This document shows, piece after piece, positions 15,342 through 22,289 of a stretch of 22,457 nt of DNA. Both the position numbers and the translations under genes were made by a program. Source of the DNA: Tichowtungia sp964398915 (GTDB lineage Bacteria > Verrucomicrobiota > Kiritimatiellia > Kiritimatiellales > Tichowtungiaceae); the NCBI GenBank assembly GCA_964398915.1, contig CAYNOR010000027.1:1-22457 (forward strand), written 5' to 3'. The notes below the pieces were generated by a model. That model saw only the letters and a program-made list of their open reading frames with translations, was not told where the DNA came from and made no database searches. Numbering within the stretch: position 1 is the stretch's first letter; each line of letters starts with the position of its first letter.

Positions 15342-16898
15342 ATGAATAATCCACCCAACAACCAAACCCTAACCATCTGGGGCTTCGTTTTAGCCCTTTT
15401 CGGGGCGATCCTTTATTTCGTCAGCAAAGGACAGTTTATCTATGCCGGGTTAATTGTGGCGGCCATTCCGGGCATAACGCTAGCCCGATCGCCCGAAAAA
15501 TGGTGGCTGGCGGCGATACTTTTTACTAACAGCGGGCTGATGATCCCAGGCGCGGGGGGGAATATTACGGCATCGCTTGCTGCCAGTGCTGGCTTTATCG
15601 GGCTGGCATTGCTGGATCGTGTATTTCACCGGGCGGATTCCTCGACGACCGGAGCCCCGCAACGGTTTGCGGGAATGCTGGTCATCTTGCTGATTTGTGT
15701 GGCATCGCATCGCGGATGGGGACTGAAATTTTTAGGCAGTTCCAGTTGGGGTGGAATGCAGTATATTCAATTGATCATCGGGCTGTTGTTTTTCTTTTAT
15801 TCCCGGCAGATGAAGGTGGATGAAAAATGGATGAAACGGGCGATTATTCTTTATTTTTGGATGGTCCTTTTGCCGGTAGCGGTCACGATGCTTACACGAT
15901 ATATTCCGGGACTTGGTGCATTGGGCTCGATTATTAAAATTGAAGACATAGGCGATGCGACCAACGCCGTAACGGAAGGGGGACGGGTGCATCGCATGCA
16001 GTCTTTGCATTTACCGGCGACTATTCTGGGATGTGCCGCGCTTCTATTGTTCGACAGAACATATAAAATATCTTGGAAAATTGTAGGCTTGGCTTTGTTT
16101 TCATTTATATTGGCAGGGTTGTCCGGCCACCGCGTGGTGATTGTCAAATTGGCCGCTCTCTTGGCTGTCTATACGTTGGTTCGCTGGAAGAAAATTCCGC
16201 AGGCGCTACGGATGAAGGGGGTTATGGCCGCAGGGTGCATGCTTGTTATGATCTATATTTCGGCATCATTTCTTCCGCTCGGTTTTCAGCGCATGGTGAC
16301 TGTTCTTCCCGGCATAAAAGTGGATGTAGTGGCAACCAGCGATGCTGCGGGGACGTCGGACTGGCGCATTGAAATGTGGCGTAAAATGCTACCGATGATT
16401 CCGAAATATTTAATCATCGGACGCGGGGTTGGATTTGACCTGAAGGAAGCCTACGGCGCGTATATTCTAGCCGGAGATAATGCAACGCGGCATGAATTCT
16501 TTATTGCAACGCACAGCTATCATAACGGTCCGCTGTGGGCGTTGATCGACTTAGGAGGCACGGGGGCTTTGCTGTTGATTGGCTTTATGGTTACAGCCAT
16601 CGTTCGTTACGGGCGAAGACTCAGGTGGAATTATTCGCCGTTTATGGGTTCGGCTTATGTTGTTTTCTATTCCATGTTGATTTCCTATTTTATCTTTTTC
16701 CTGTCCGTTTTCGGTTATCACGGTGATGTGGTTCAAATGGCGCTAATTGCGTCCATTCTCGAGGTGATCAGCAACCAGAAGAATGGGCATTTATTAGCCG
16801 AAAAATCCGCGCAGGCTGGAAATGGGGTTGCGCGAAGAACGCCATATAAATTTGCAGAAGAGAAGGCGTTAAAAATGTTGGTGGAGAATAAGGAATGA
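15342..16898 (+). CDS. O-antigen polymerase/ligase-type membrane protein (Wzy/WaaL)
   Basis: This polytopic inner-membrane protein of 518 residues has about a dozen hydrophobic segments. The large periplasmic-loop region contains TEGGRVHRMQSLHLPATIL and SDWRIEMWRKMLPMIPK, then LIIGRGVGFDLKEAYGAY and ATHSYHNGPLWALIDLGGTG. The RG-G and H-S/HN pattern followed by a transmembrane helix is characteristic of the Wzy_C/WaaL family. It would polymerise repeat units or ligate the polymer to its acceptor. An in-frame ATG at 15300 lies inside the tandem repeat, so ATG 15342 is preferred. The stop overlaps the next glycosyltransferase start (ATGA). Polymerase versus ligase cannot be separated by sequence. 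Confidence 0.82.
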   Translation: MNNPPNNQTLTIWGFVLALFGAILYFVSKGQFIYAGLIVAAIPGITLARSPEKWWLAAILFTNSGLMIPGAGGNITASLAASAGFIGLALLDRVFHRADSSTTGAPQRFAGMLVILLICVASHRGWGLKFLGSSSWGGMQYIQLIIGLLFFFYSRQMKVDEKWMKRAIILYFWMVLLPVAVTMLTRYIPGLGALGSIIKIEDIGDATNAVTEGGRVHRMQSLHLPATILGCAALLLFDRTYKISWKIVGLALFSFILAGLSGHRVVIVKLAALLAVYTLVRWKKIPQALRMKGVMAAGCMLVMIYISASFLPLGFQRMVTVLPGIKVDVVATSDAAGTSDWRIEMWRKMLPMIPKYLIIGRGVGFDLKEAYGAYILAGDNATRHEFFIATHSYHNGPLWALIDLGGTGALLLIGFMVTAIVRYGRRLRWNYSPFMGSAYVVFYSMLISYFIFFLSVFGYHGDVVQMALIASILEVISNQKNGHLLAEKSAQAGNGVARRTPYKFAEEKALKMLVENKE

Positions 16899-18037
16899 AT
16901 TTTTCTGTAATTACACCATCGTTTAACGGCATGCCGATCCTCCGTCGCTGTGTTGGGTCTGTGCGAGGGCAAGTTCTGCCGCAGGCAGAACCGTCGGTTG
17001 ATAGTTGTCCGTTACCAGTTGTTAAGGAGGCCTCATCAACTCAACAACTCAACAACGTAACAACTCCGCACGCGATCCGCGTGCAACACATTGTGCAAGA
17101 CGGCGGCTCAACCGATGGAACCATCGAATGGCTGGAGCGCTACGCGAACGAAGTTCGCGAGCAAGGCTTTCGGCATGAGGCATTAGGCATTAGGGAGAGT
17201 AATCCTGATGCCCAGTGCCTAGCGCCCAGCGCCCAGTTGTCCGGCTATTCTTTCAGCTACGCTTCTGAGCCGGACAACGGCATGTACGACGCGATTAACA
17301 AAGGCTGGGAGCGCGGCCTTGGGATTGTTGACAGTGCAAGGTCGGATGTAGGAAGTGATGGAGTACATTCTACTTCCAACAACTCACAGTCCACGATCTT
17401 AAGCTGGTTGAACGCAGACGAGCAGTACCTGCCGGGAACGTTGCAAAAGGTGGCTACGTATTTTGAAGCGCACCTCGACGTGGATGTGGTGTTCGGTAAT
17501 ATGATTATCGTTGATCAGAGCGGACGGCCGTTGGCGGCTCGACGGGAAATTCCCTTCCGTCCGTTCTACGTAAAACGGGATTTTCTTTATACGGCTTCCT
17601 GTACATTGTTTTTCCGGCGCACTCTGTTTGATCGGGGCTTGTTGAATTTTGACACCAGCTATCGGCTGGCAGGTGATATGGATTTGATTTTAAAACTCGC
17701 CGCGAACGGCGTGAAGTTTGGTCATATCAATGACTATCTGTCGCTGTTCGGAACGGATAACAATAATCTGTCGGTGAAGCATAAGGCGCAGATGGAAGAA
17801 GAGGTTCAGCATATTCGACGGATCTATGGAGGCTCAAACAACCCGTGGGTCTGCAAAGCGGCGAAGATGGTGCGTTTTGCCGAACGGGCTCTCTGCGGGT
17901 GTTATCGGCGGGATAAGGTTTCTTTTCTGTATGCGAATAACGAGCAGCCAGACTACAGACAGATCACCGAAGACGCGCTGGGGTTTCGTTTCACCTATGA
18001 GCTGGCTCAACAAAAGGCGGACGCCAATGATAAGTAA
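16895..18037 (+). CDS. Family 2 glycosyltransferase with three repeat-derived insertions
   Basis: This WcaA-like GT2 of 380 residues has FSVITPSFNGMPILRRCVGS at the N-terminus, IVQDGGSTDGTIEWLERY (66-83), SEPDNGMYDAINKGW (124-138) and SWLNADEQYLPGTL (170-183). RLAGDMDLILKLAANG marks the acceptor region. Three stretches have no counterpart in usual GT2 proteins and are encoded by inverted short-period repeats: residues about 27-61, about 84-117 and about 143-168. All keep the frame, and all lie between conserved blocks where surface loops are expected. The core motifs are intact, so activity is plausible despite the inserts. It is coupled to the genes on both sides. Confidence 0.82.
   Translation: MNFSVITPSFNGMPILRRCVGSVRGQVLPQAEPSVDSCPLPVVKEASSTQQLNNVTTPHAIRVQHIVQDGGSTDGTIEWLERYANEVREQGFRHEALGIRESNPDAQCLAPSAQLSGYSFSYASEPDNGMYDAINKGWERGLGIVDSARSDVGSDGVHSTSNNSQSTILSWLNADEQYLPGTLQKVATYFEAHLDVDVVFGNMIIVDQSGRPLAARREIPFRPFYVKRDFLYTASCTLFFRRTLFDRGLLNFDTSYRLAGDMDLILKLAANGVKFGHINDYLSLFGTDNNNLSVKHKAQMEEEVQHIRRIYGGSNNPWVCKAAKMVRFAERALCGCYRRDKVSFLYANNEQPDYRQITEDALGFRFTYELAQQKADANDK
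16973..17084. repeat. In-frame repeat insert 1 in GT2
   Basis: The insert starts with a perfect hairpin GTTCTGCC-GCA-GGCAGAAC (16975-16993). A GTTGATAGTTG-type arm is followed by its approximate reverse complement (CAACTCAACAACTCAACAAC). It ends with a second perfect hairpin GCACGCG-ATC-CGCGTGC (17068-17084). The whole can fold into a long imperfect stem. Confidence 0.8.
17143..17245. repeat. In-frame repeat insert 2 in GT2
   Basis: A perfect hairpin CGCGAAC-GAA-GTTCGCG (17143-17159) is followed by a GGCATTAGGCATTAGG arm and then by the opposing TGCCTAGCGCCCAGCGCCCA arm. The order hairpin, arm, inverted arm matches insert 1. Confidence 0.78.
17323..17398. repeat. In-frame repeat insert 3 in GT2
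   Basis: An imperfect palindrome starts with GATTGTTGACAGTG and ends with CACAGTCCACGATC. GGAAGT and ACTTCC pair near the centre. It encodes a Ser/Asp-rich loop just before the conserved SWLNADE motif. Confidence 0.7.
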
Positions 18038-18776
18038 TTTTTTTGCCAAGAAAAAAGGGGTGGCGGCTTCGACATTGAAGGAGTGGCAGCTGCGGGAATG
18101 GCTTGGCTTTATTTATTTGTTGGGGCTGCGTCTGTTGCGCGGGCTCCTTGTGAAGTCCCGGGTCGGACGTGCAGACAGGCTGGTGCTTTGTGAGAAAAAT
18201 GTCCGGTTGTACTATCCTCGTTGCATCCGCGCCGGGCGCTCATTGAGTCTGGAGGAAGGCTGCGAAATCGTCGGGCTTTCCAAGCGCGGCGTGATTTTCG
18301 GAAACCGCTGCACTGTCGGGCGTTTTGCCACCATCCGCCCGACCAATGTGCTGGTAAATGAGGCCGGTGAAGGCCTGAGGGTCGGCGATCATTCCAATAT
18401 AGGCTCTTATTCGTGGATCGGGTGTTCCGGATTTATTGAAATCGGCAAAAACGTGATGATGGGTCCCCGGGTCAATCTGCTGGCCGAAAATCATAACTTT
18501 GATCGGACGGACATTCCAATGAAAGAGCAGGGCGTGACGCGCGGAACAATCGTGATTGAAGACGACTGCTGGCTAGGTGCTAATTGCAGCGTGCTTTCCA
18601 ATGTTCGAATCGGACGAGGATCTGTTGTCGCGACCGGCGCGGTCGTGACCAAAGACGTGCCGCCGTATTCCATCGTGGGCGGGGTTCCGGCGAGGATTCT
18701 GCGAAGCAGAATACAGAGGTCGGAGGACAGAGATCAGAGGGCAGAGGTCGGAGAAAGGGGAGACCGTGAGGATTAA
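18027..18776 (+). CDS. Hexapeptide-repeat acyltransferase with repeat-derived C-terminus
   Basis: This is a 249-residue left-handed beta-helix acyltransferase. A basic/hydrophobic N-terminal segment (LREWLGFIYLLGLRLLRGLL) may be membrane-associated. Repeats follow: CEIVGLSKRGVIFGNRCTVG, then RVGDHSNIGSYSWIG and IEIGKNVMMGPRVNL. The catalytic-type loop is LLAENHNFDRTDIPM, and the final coils include GSVVATGAVVTKDVPPYSIV and GGVPARIL. The start ATG 18027 overlaps the GT2 end by 11 bases and has AAGGCGG upstream. The last ~24 residues, rich in Arg, Glu and Asp, are not family-like; they are encoded by the hairpin at 18696-18712 and the purine-rich arm of the element that follows. The stop lies inside the next gene's start region. 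Confidence 0.82.
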   Translation: MISNFFAKKKGVAASTLKEWQLREWLGFIYLLGLRLLRGLLVKSRVGRADRLVLCEKNVRLYYPRCIRAGRSLSLEEGCEIVGLSKRGVIFGNRCTVGRFATIRPTNVLVNEAGEGLRVGDHSNIGSYSWIGCSGFIEIGKNVMMGPRVNLLAENHNFDRTDIPMKEQGVTRGTIVIEDDCWLGANCSVLSNVRIGRGSVVATGAVVTKDVPPYSIVGGVPARILRSRIQRSEDRDQRAEVGERGDRED

Positions 18777-19440
18777 TTCAGCAAAGGATCTCGATGTTTA
18801 CAAGAAAGCGTATGCGCTTTCAATGGAGATTTTTCATCTGAGCAAGCAATGGCCTCCAGAAGAGAAGTATTCTCTGACCGATCAAATACGGCGGAGTTCT
18901 CGTTCGGTGTGTGCAAACCTTAGAGAAGCATGGTCCAAGCGGCGTTATGAGGCACATTTTATTTCTAAACTTTCTGATTGTGACGGTGAAAATAGCGAAA
19001 CAGATACCTGGCTCGATTACGCTTTTGATTGTGGATACATCTCTGTGGATCAACACACCAAACTGACGGGGGATAGCGTCGAAGTCGGCAAAATGCTCGG
19101 CAGCATGTTGAATCATCCTGAACCATTTTTATTAAAGAAACCCTAATTAGATTCTTCGATAGAAGAATCTAACAATTTTGCGCAGCTAAAAAAGGATGCT
19201 CAGAACCCGTTAGATGAGAATGTCTTGAGTAACAGAAAAACTCGATGAAACAGGTAAAACCGGATAACAAACAATTGATAACTTATATCCAAGGCGGCTC
19301 GGCAGGGGCCATGTCGACGAGGCTCAGCGGGTCACCCCGCAGCACTCAGACTTTGGTTGCGGCTCCGCCGCCTTGGTGGATTGGGTCTCGGCGTTCTGAT
19401 CTCCGACCTCCGATCTCCGACCTCTGATCTCTGACCTCTG
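18696..19440 (+). mobile_element. Putative element 1: four-helix-bundle ORF between inverted repeat arms
   Basis: The left end has a perfect hairpin ATTCTGC-GAA-GCAGAAT (18696-18712) and a purine-rich arm of CAGAGGTCGGAGGACAGAGA type (18714-18754). The right end has the opposing pyrimidine arm of CTCCGACCTCCGATCTCCGA type (19395-19440). Between them lie a four-helix-bundle ORF and two further stem-loops. The layout resembles 23S rRNA intervening sequences, which carry the same protein family within a stem, but here no rRNA is present. Mobility is inferred. Confidence 0.55.
18766..19146 (+). CDS. Four-helix-bundle protein (23S rRNA intervening-sequence protein family)
   Basis: This 126-residue all-alpha protein of the S23/IVS-encoded family has the typical start AKDLDVYKKAYALSMEIFHL, then PPEEKYSLTDQIRRSSRSVC and ANLREAWSKRRY, and WLDYAFDCGYIS further on. 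The family is related to the Avd accessory protein of diversity-generating retroelements, and members outside rRNA have no established function. The start is GTG 18766 with a strong GGGGAG a few bases upstream; it overlaps the previous gene's end by 11 bases. The N-terminal ribosome-binding sequence is formed by the end of the purine-rich repeat arm. It lies between inverted arms with the second copy about 2 kb downstream. Confidence 0.85.
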   Translation: MRINSAKDLDVYKKAYALSMEIFHLSKQWPPEEKYSLTDQIRRSSRSVCANLREAWSKRRYEAHFISKLSDCDGENSETDTWLDYAFDCGYISVDQHTKLTGDSVEVGKMLGSMLNHPEPFLLKKP

Positions 19441-19447
19441 GCAAAAA
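19147..19447. other. Gene-free structured spacer with stem-loops
   Basis: Immediately after the four-helix stop is a perfect 11-bp stem, TTAGATTCTTC (19147-19157) and GAAGAATCTAA (19162-19172), loop GATA, with a short TTTT six bases later. It could be a weak terminator or part of the element. A second structure pairs CCAAGGCGGC (19289-19298) with GCCGCCTTGG (19367-19376) and encloses a smaller stem GCGGG/CCCGC (19328-19341). The pyrimidine-rich right arm follows. A 60-codon frame at 19245 is composed of these repeats and is not considered real. Confidence 0.6.
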
Positions 19448-20797
19448 ATGAAACTTCTTCTCGTCTATAACGCGCACCGCCACGGAGGCGGGTCGGATGC
19501 CGTGGCCAAACGGACGGCAGAGCTGTTGATGCAGGCCGGTCATACGGTTTCTGTTTTTACGCGCTCCAGCAAAGAGCTGTCCGGTTTGGGCGGAAGTCTC
19601 TGGGCGTTTCTTTGCGGGATCTATTCTCCCGGAGCAATCCGGGATTTTAAACAGGGTCTGAAGCAGTTTCGCCCGGATGTAGTGCACGCCCATGAAGTGT
19701 ATCCTCTGATTACGCCGTGGATTTTCCGGGCCTGTCAAAAAAACGGTGTGCCGGTGGTGATGACCTGCCACGATTACCGCATTTCCTGTCCGGTCGCGAC
19801 CCACTTTCAAAACGGACAGTTGTGCTTTGAGTGCGCCGGAGGCCATGAGTTTTGTTGCATCCGGCATAACTGCTGTAATTCACGATTCAAAAGTCTGGCC
19901 TACGCCTTACGCAATTTCACGGCTCGTCTTTGCCATCTGTTCTCCGATGTGGATCTTTTTTTGACCCCGTCTGAAAAATCCAAAGAAATTCTGTGCCGGT
20001 ATTCGGGTCTTTTGTCCGGTCAGGTCGTCGCCGTCGGGAATCCGGTGGCAGCCGCAGAGCGGCTGCAGGCTCTAGGCGTTAGGCGAGAGGCGTTGGGAGA
20101 GGAATCGGAAGGCGGAGGACATAGGACAGAGGGCAGAGATCCGCCGTCTTCGCCGAAGGCTACGCCGAGCCTCGGGAGGTCAGGAAGCGAAAAGCTACAC
20201 CTAAAGCCTAATGCCCAAAGTCTAGCGCCTAGCGACGGCCTTCGGCCGTACGCCGCCTACGCCGGGCGGTTTGAGCCGGAAAAGGGGTTTGATCTTCTGG
20301 TTGAAGCTCTTGCGGGTACAGGCATCCAGCTAAAAGTAGCAGGGGATGCGTCGGCCTATCTGGCATCAGGGAAGAGCGTTCCGGATTTTATTGAGTTCTC
20401 CGGACATCTGGATCGCGAGGGTATGGGGAGTTTTTTGTCAGATGCACGGCTTGTTGTTCAGCCCAGCCTTTGTCATGAAACCTTCGGGCTGGTGGTGGCC
20501 GAGGCGCTTTCCTGCGGAACGCCGGTGGTGGTGACAGATCTCGGCGCTTTGGCCGAGGTCGCCGGGCCCGGCGGACTGGTTGTCCCCGCTGGGGATGTCA
20601 TTGCTCTCCGCGAAGCAGTTTCCAGACTTTGGAACGATGAGGTGCTTTGCCGTCAGATGGCTCAGGCCGGACGTGAGCATGTGCAGAGGTATTCGGATGA
20701 GGCGTATGTCTCTCATCTGCTGAAGGCATATGAGAGGGGTTTAAAGGTTGTCTGCCTGCGGCAGATCCGCCGAAGGCGGAAAGGGTTAAAAGGTTGA
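19448..20797 (+). CDS. Family 4 glycosyltransferase with a repeat-derived linker insert
   Basis: This 449-residue GT4 has the N-terminal start LLLVYNAHRHGGGSDAVAKR and DVVHAHEVYPLITPWIFRAC (77-96). A cysteine cluster spans 114-143 (C114, C126, C129, C136, C137, C142, C143), as in a known GT4 subgroup. The donor domain has YAGRFEPEKGFDLLVEAL (271-288) and HETFGLVVAEALSCGTPVVV with the EX7E motif. Residues about 206-264, between the two Rossmann domains, are low-complexity and encoded by an inverted short-period repeat with hairpins; normal proteins pass directly from VGNPV to the AGRF strand. The last ~13 residues (LRQIRRRRKGLKG) and the stop codon come from the left end of element 2. No strong Shine-Dalgarno is visible. 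Confidence 0.83.
   Translation: MKLLLVYNAHRHGGGSDAVAKRTAELLMQAGHTVSVFTRSSKELSGLGGSLWAFLCGIYSPGAIRDFKQGLKQFRPDVVHAHEVYPLITPWIFRACQKNGVPVVMTCHDYRISCPVATHFQNGQLCFECAGGHEFCCIRHNCCNSRFKSLAYALRNFTARLCHLFSDVDLFLTPSEKSKEILCRYSGLLSGQVVAVGNPVAAAERLQALGVRREALGEESEGGGHRTEGRDPPSSPKATPSLGRSGSEKLHLKPNAQSLAPSDGLRPYAAYAGRFEPEKGFDLLVEALAGTGIQLKVAGDASAYLASGKSVPDFIEFSGHLDREGMGSFLSDARLVVQPSLCHETFGLVVAEALSCGTPVVVTDLGALAEVAGPGGLVVPAGDVIALREAVSRLWNDEVLCRQMAQAGREHVQRYSDEAYVSHLLKAYERGLKVVCLRQIRRRRKGLKG
20063..20257. repeat. In-frame repeat insert in the GT4 linker
   Basis: An AGGCGTTAGGCGAGAGGCG arm at the left is opposed by GCCTAATGCCCAAAGTCTAG near 20206-20226. Between them lie a purine-rich AGGACAGAGGGCAGAG piece and a CTTCG-C-CGAAG hairpin. 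The insert ends at a perfect hairpin ACGGCC-TTC-GGCCGT (about 20235-20249). The frame is kept. Confidence 0.78.
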
Positions 20798-21420
20798 AGG
20801 GTGACAGGGGGGAAGGGTTGAAGGGTGGGAAAGGTTGAACCTTTTAACCATGTAACCATTTTACCCTTTAACCATTTCCAAAGGAAATTTATGAGCAAAA
20901 TCCATCGTTTTGAAGATATTGAAGCATGGCAAATGGCCCGCACGCTGACCGGTGATGTTTATAAATGCACCCTGAAAGACGGTTTCGATAAGGATTACGG
21001 GATGAAAGACCAGATTCGCCGCGCCGCCGTTTCGATCATGAACAATATTGCCGAGGGGTTTGAAAGAGGCAGCAACAAGGATTTTGCTAAGTTCCTTTTC
21101 ATCTCGCGCGGTTCTGCCGGGGAGGTCCGAAGCCTGCTTTATGTGGCTAAAGACCTTGGTTACATTTCTGCGGAAGAGTTCGAGGAAAACAAAGCACTCT
21201 GCTGCCGAATCGGAGGGGCTTTGTGGGGTTTGATTCAGCACTTGAAGAAAACCAGTAATCTGACGACAAAGGTCAGTATCCTTCTCTTCGGCTTCTTATT
21301 CGGCGTCCCCCGTTTCTTTACCCATTCATCTCTTTAACCTTTTCACCCTTCCACCTTTTCACCCTTTAACCCTTTAACCCTTTAACCTTTTCCGCCGTAG
21401 GCGGATCTGCCGCAGGCAGA
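20751..21420 (+). mobile_element. Putative element 2: four-helix-bundle ORF between composite terminal inverted repeats
   Basis: The left end is TCTGCC-TGC-GGCAGA plus TCCGCC-GAA-GGCGGA (20751-20780), then a purine-rich arm AAGGGTTAAAAGGTTGAAGG (20781-20829). The right end mirrors this order: a pyrimidine arm of repeated CCCTTTAACC (21331-21390), then TCCGCC-GTA-GGCGGA plus TCTGCC-GCA-GGCAGA (21391-21420). A palindrome AAAGGTT-G-AACCTTT sits at 20830-20844. The left end supplies the stop of the upstream GT4, and the right arm supplies the stop of the internal ORF. The composite inverted termini are clear; mobility is inferred. Confidence 0.65.
20891..21337 (+). CDS. Four-helix-bundle protein (23S rRNA intervening-sequence protein family)
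   Basis: This 148-residue protein is of the same broad family as the ORF at 18766 but a different subgroup. It has RFEDIEAWQMARTLTGDVYK, YGMKDQIRRAAVSIMNNIAE, GFERGSNKDFAKFLFISRGS and YVAKDLGYISAEEFEE. The usual family protein ends soon after LIQHLKK; here about 26 extra residues (from SNLTTKVS) run to a stop contributed by the TTTAACC arm, so the C-terminus looks altered. The frame is open from 20825, but ATG 20891 with AAGGAAA about 7 bases upstream is the right start. Function is unknown for non-rRNA members; RNA or nucleic-acid binding is suggested by the positive helices and by Avd homology. Confidence 0.87.
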   Translation: MSKIHRFEDIEAWQMARTLTGDVYKCTLKDGFDKDYGMKDQIRRAAVSIMNNIAEGFERGSNKDFAKFLFISRGSAGEVRSLLYVAKDLGYISAEEFEENKALCCRIGGALWGLIQHLKKTSNLTTKVSILLFGFLFGVPRFFTHSSL

Positions 21421-21441
21421 AACCCTTTCCAGAGGAAAGCT

Positions 21442-21541
21442 ATGAAAATCGCATTAATCGGTTCCAGAGGAATTTCCGCCCGCTACAAGTGGCTTCGAGC
21501 AGTTCTATGAACAATTCGCTGTCCGGCTCGCGGCGAGGTAG
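21442..21541 (+). pseudogene. Frameshifted 5' fragment of a DUF1972-type glycosyltransferase gene
   Basis: The fragment reads MKIALIGSRGISARY in frame, then shifts by one base: the next frame gives FEQFYEQFAVRLAAR before TAG at 21539-21541. It is a diverged copy of the gene start at 22290. In the normal frame it stops at TGA 21508-21510. It directly follows the right end of element 2 and precedes the methyltransferase. Confidence 0.82.
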
Positions 21542-21602
21542 CGGAAGAAATTATAAATTATCAACTTTTTCTAATGGAGAAAATTTTTTCAAAAGGAATG
21601 AA

Positions 21603-22283
21603 ATGAAACTAAAAGAACGATTATTCAGCTATCACAACCCGAACTCTCTGGTTAACAAGGCGCGACGGAAGCGGTTTGAGCACTTTCAAAAATGTCTGTC
21701 GAATCTTCCTATTCAGCGGCCGATATCGATTTTGGATATTGGAGGAACATACTCCTATTGGAAGTCTGTTGGTCTGTTGGATCCCGGCCGTTATCAGATT
21801 ACACTTCTCAATCTGAATCAGTCGCGGCTTCCAGATCAGACTAGTGGATTTATTTCGGACGAGGGAGACGCCAGATCAGAGAAAATCAATCTGGCTCAAT
21901 ATGATGTGATTTTTTCAAACTCCGTTATTGAACATATGGGGTCATTCGAAGCAATGAAGCAATTGGCTGATCGGATTCGTTCTAGCGGTAAACCATATTA
22001 TCTACAGACCCCTAGCCGGTGGTTTCCGTTGGAACCGCATTGCCACATCCCGTTTTTCCAATTTCTACCTCGTTGGTTGCGTGCAGGGCTGATTTGGCAT
22101 TTTAGAATTAATTACTTTCCACGCGGGCACAACTATCAAGATTGCTTGCATGTTTCTGACTCTACAATTCTTCTGTATAAAAAACAGATTCAACGGTTGT
22201 TCCCAGAAGCTGACATTATGGTCGAACAATTGGCAGGACTGCCTAAGTCGTATACGGCATTTGCCGGGTTCATTAATCCCTGA
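21603..22283 (+). CDS. Class I SAM-dependent methyltransferase
   Basis: This 226-residue methyltransferase has motif I as ISILDIGGTYSYWKSVGLLD and motif IV as YDVIFSNSVIEHMGSFEAMK. The C-terminal half is YYLQTPSRWFPLEPHCHIPF, followed by FLPRWLRAGLIWHFRINYFP, which is typical of methyltransferases in glycan loci. The frame is open from 21489 through the preceding gene fragment, but ATG 21603 is chosen, with AAGGA about 8 bases upstream and the family start KLKERLFSYHNP. It is bracketed by two copies of the same glycosyltransferase gene start, which suggests recombination placed it here. It is somewhat AT-richer than the flanks. Confidence 0.83.
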   Translation: MKLKERLFSYHNPNSLVNKARRKRFEHFQKCLSNLPIQRPISILDIGGTYSYWKSVGLLDPGRYQITLLNLNQSRLPDQTSGFISDEGDARSEKINLAQYDVIFSNSVIEHMGSFEAMKQLADRIRSSGKPYYLQTPSRWFPLEPHCHIPFFQFLPRWLRAGLIWHFRINYFPRGHNYQDCLHVSDSTILLYKKQIQRLFPEADIMVEQLAGLPKSYTAFAGFINP

Positions 22284-22289
22284 GGTGAA

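Noticed and set aside
19147..19180. Rho-independent terminator
   Set aside because: The stem is perfect but AT-rich, and the T-run is short and displaced; kept only as a stem-loop.
19245..19427. 60-codon ORF on the plus strand
   Set aside because: It is made almost entirely of inverted repeats and the right arm of element 1, with no Shine-Dalgarno.
18696..19440. True 23S rRNA intervening sequence
   Set aside because: There is no rRNA sequence around it; the flanks are glycosyltransferase and acyltransferase genes.
18766..21337. Diversity-generating retroelement, from Avd-like four-helix proteins
   Set aside because: No reverse transcriptase and no template/variable repeat pair with adenine-specific changes is visible in the window.
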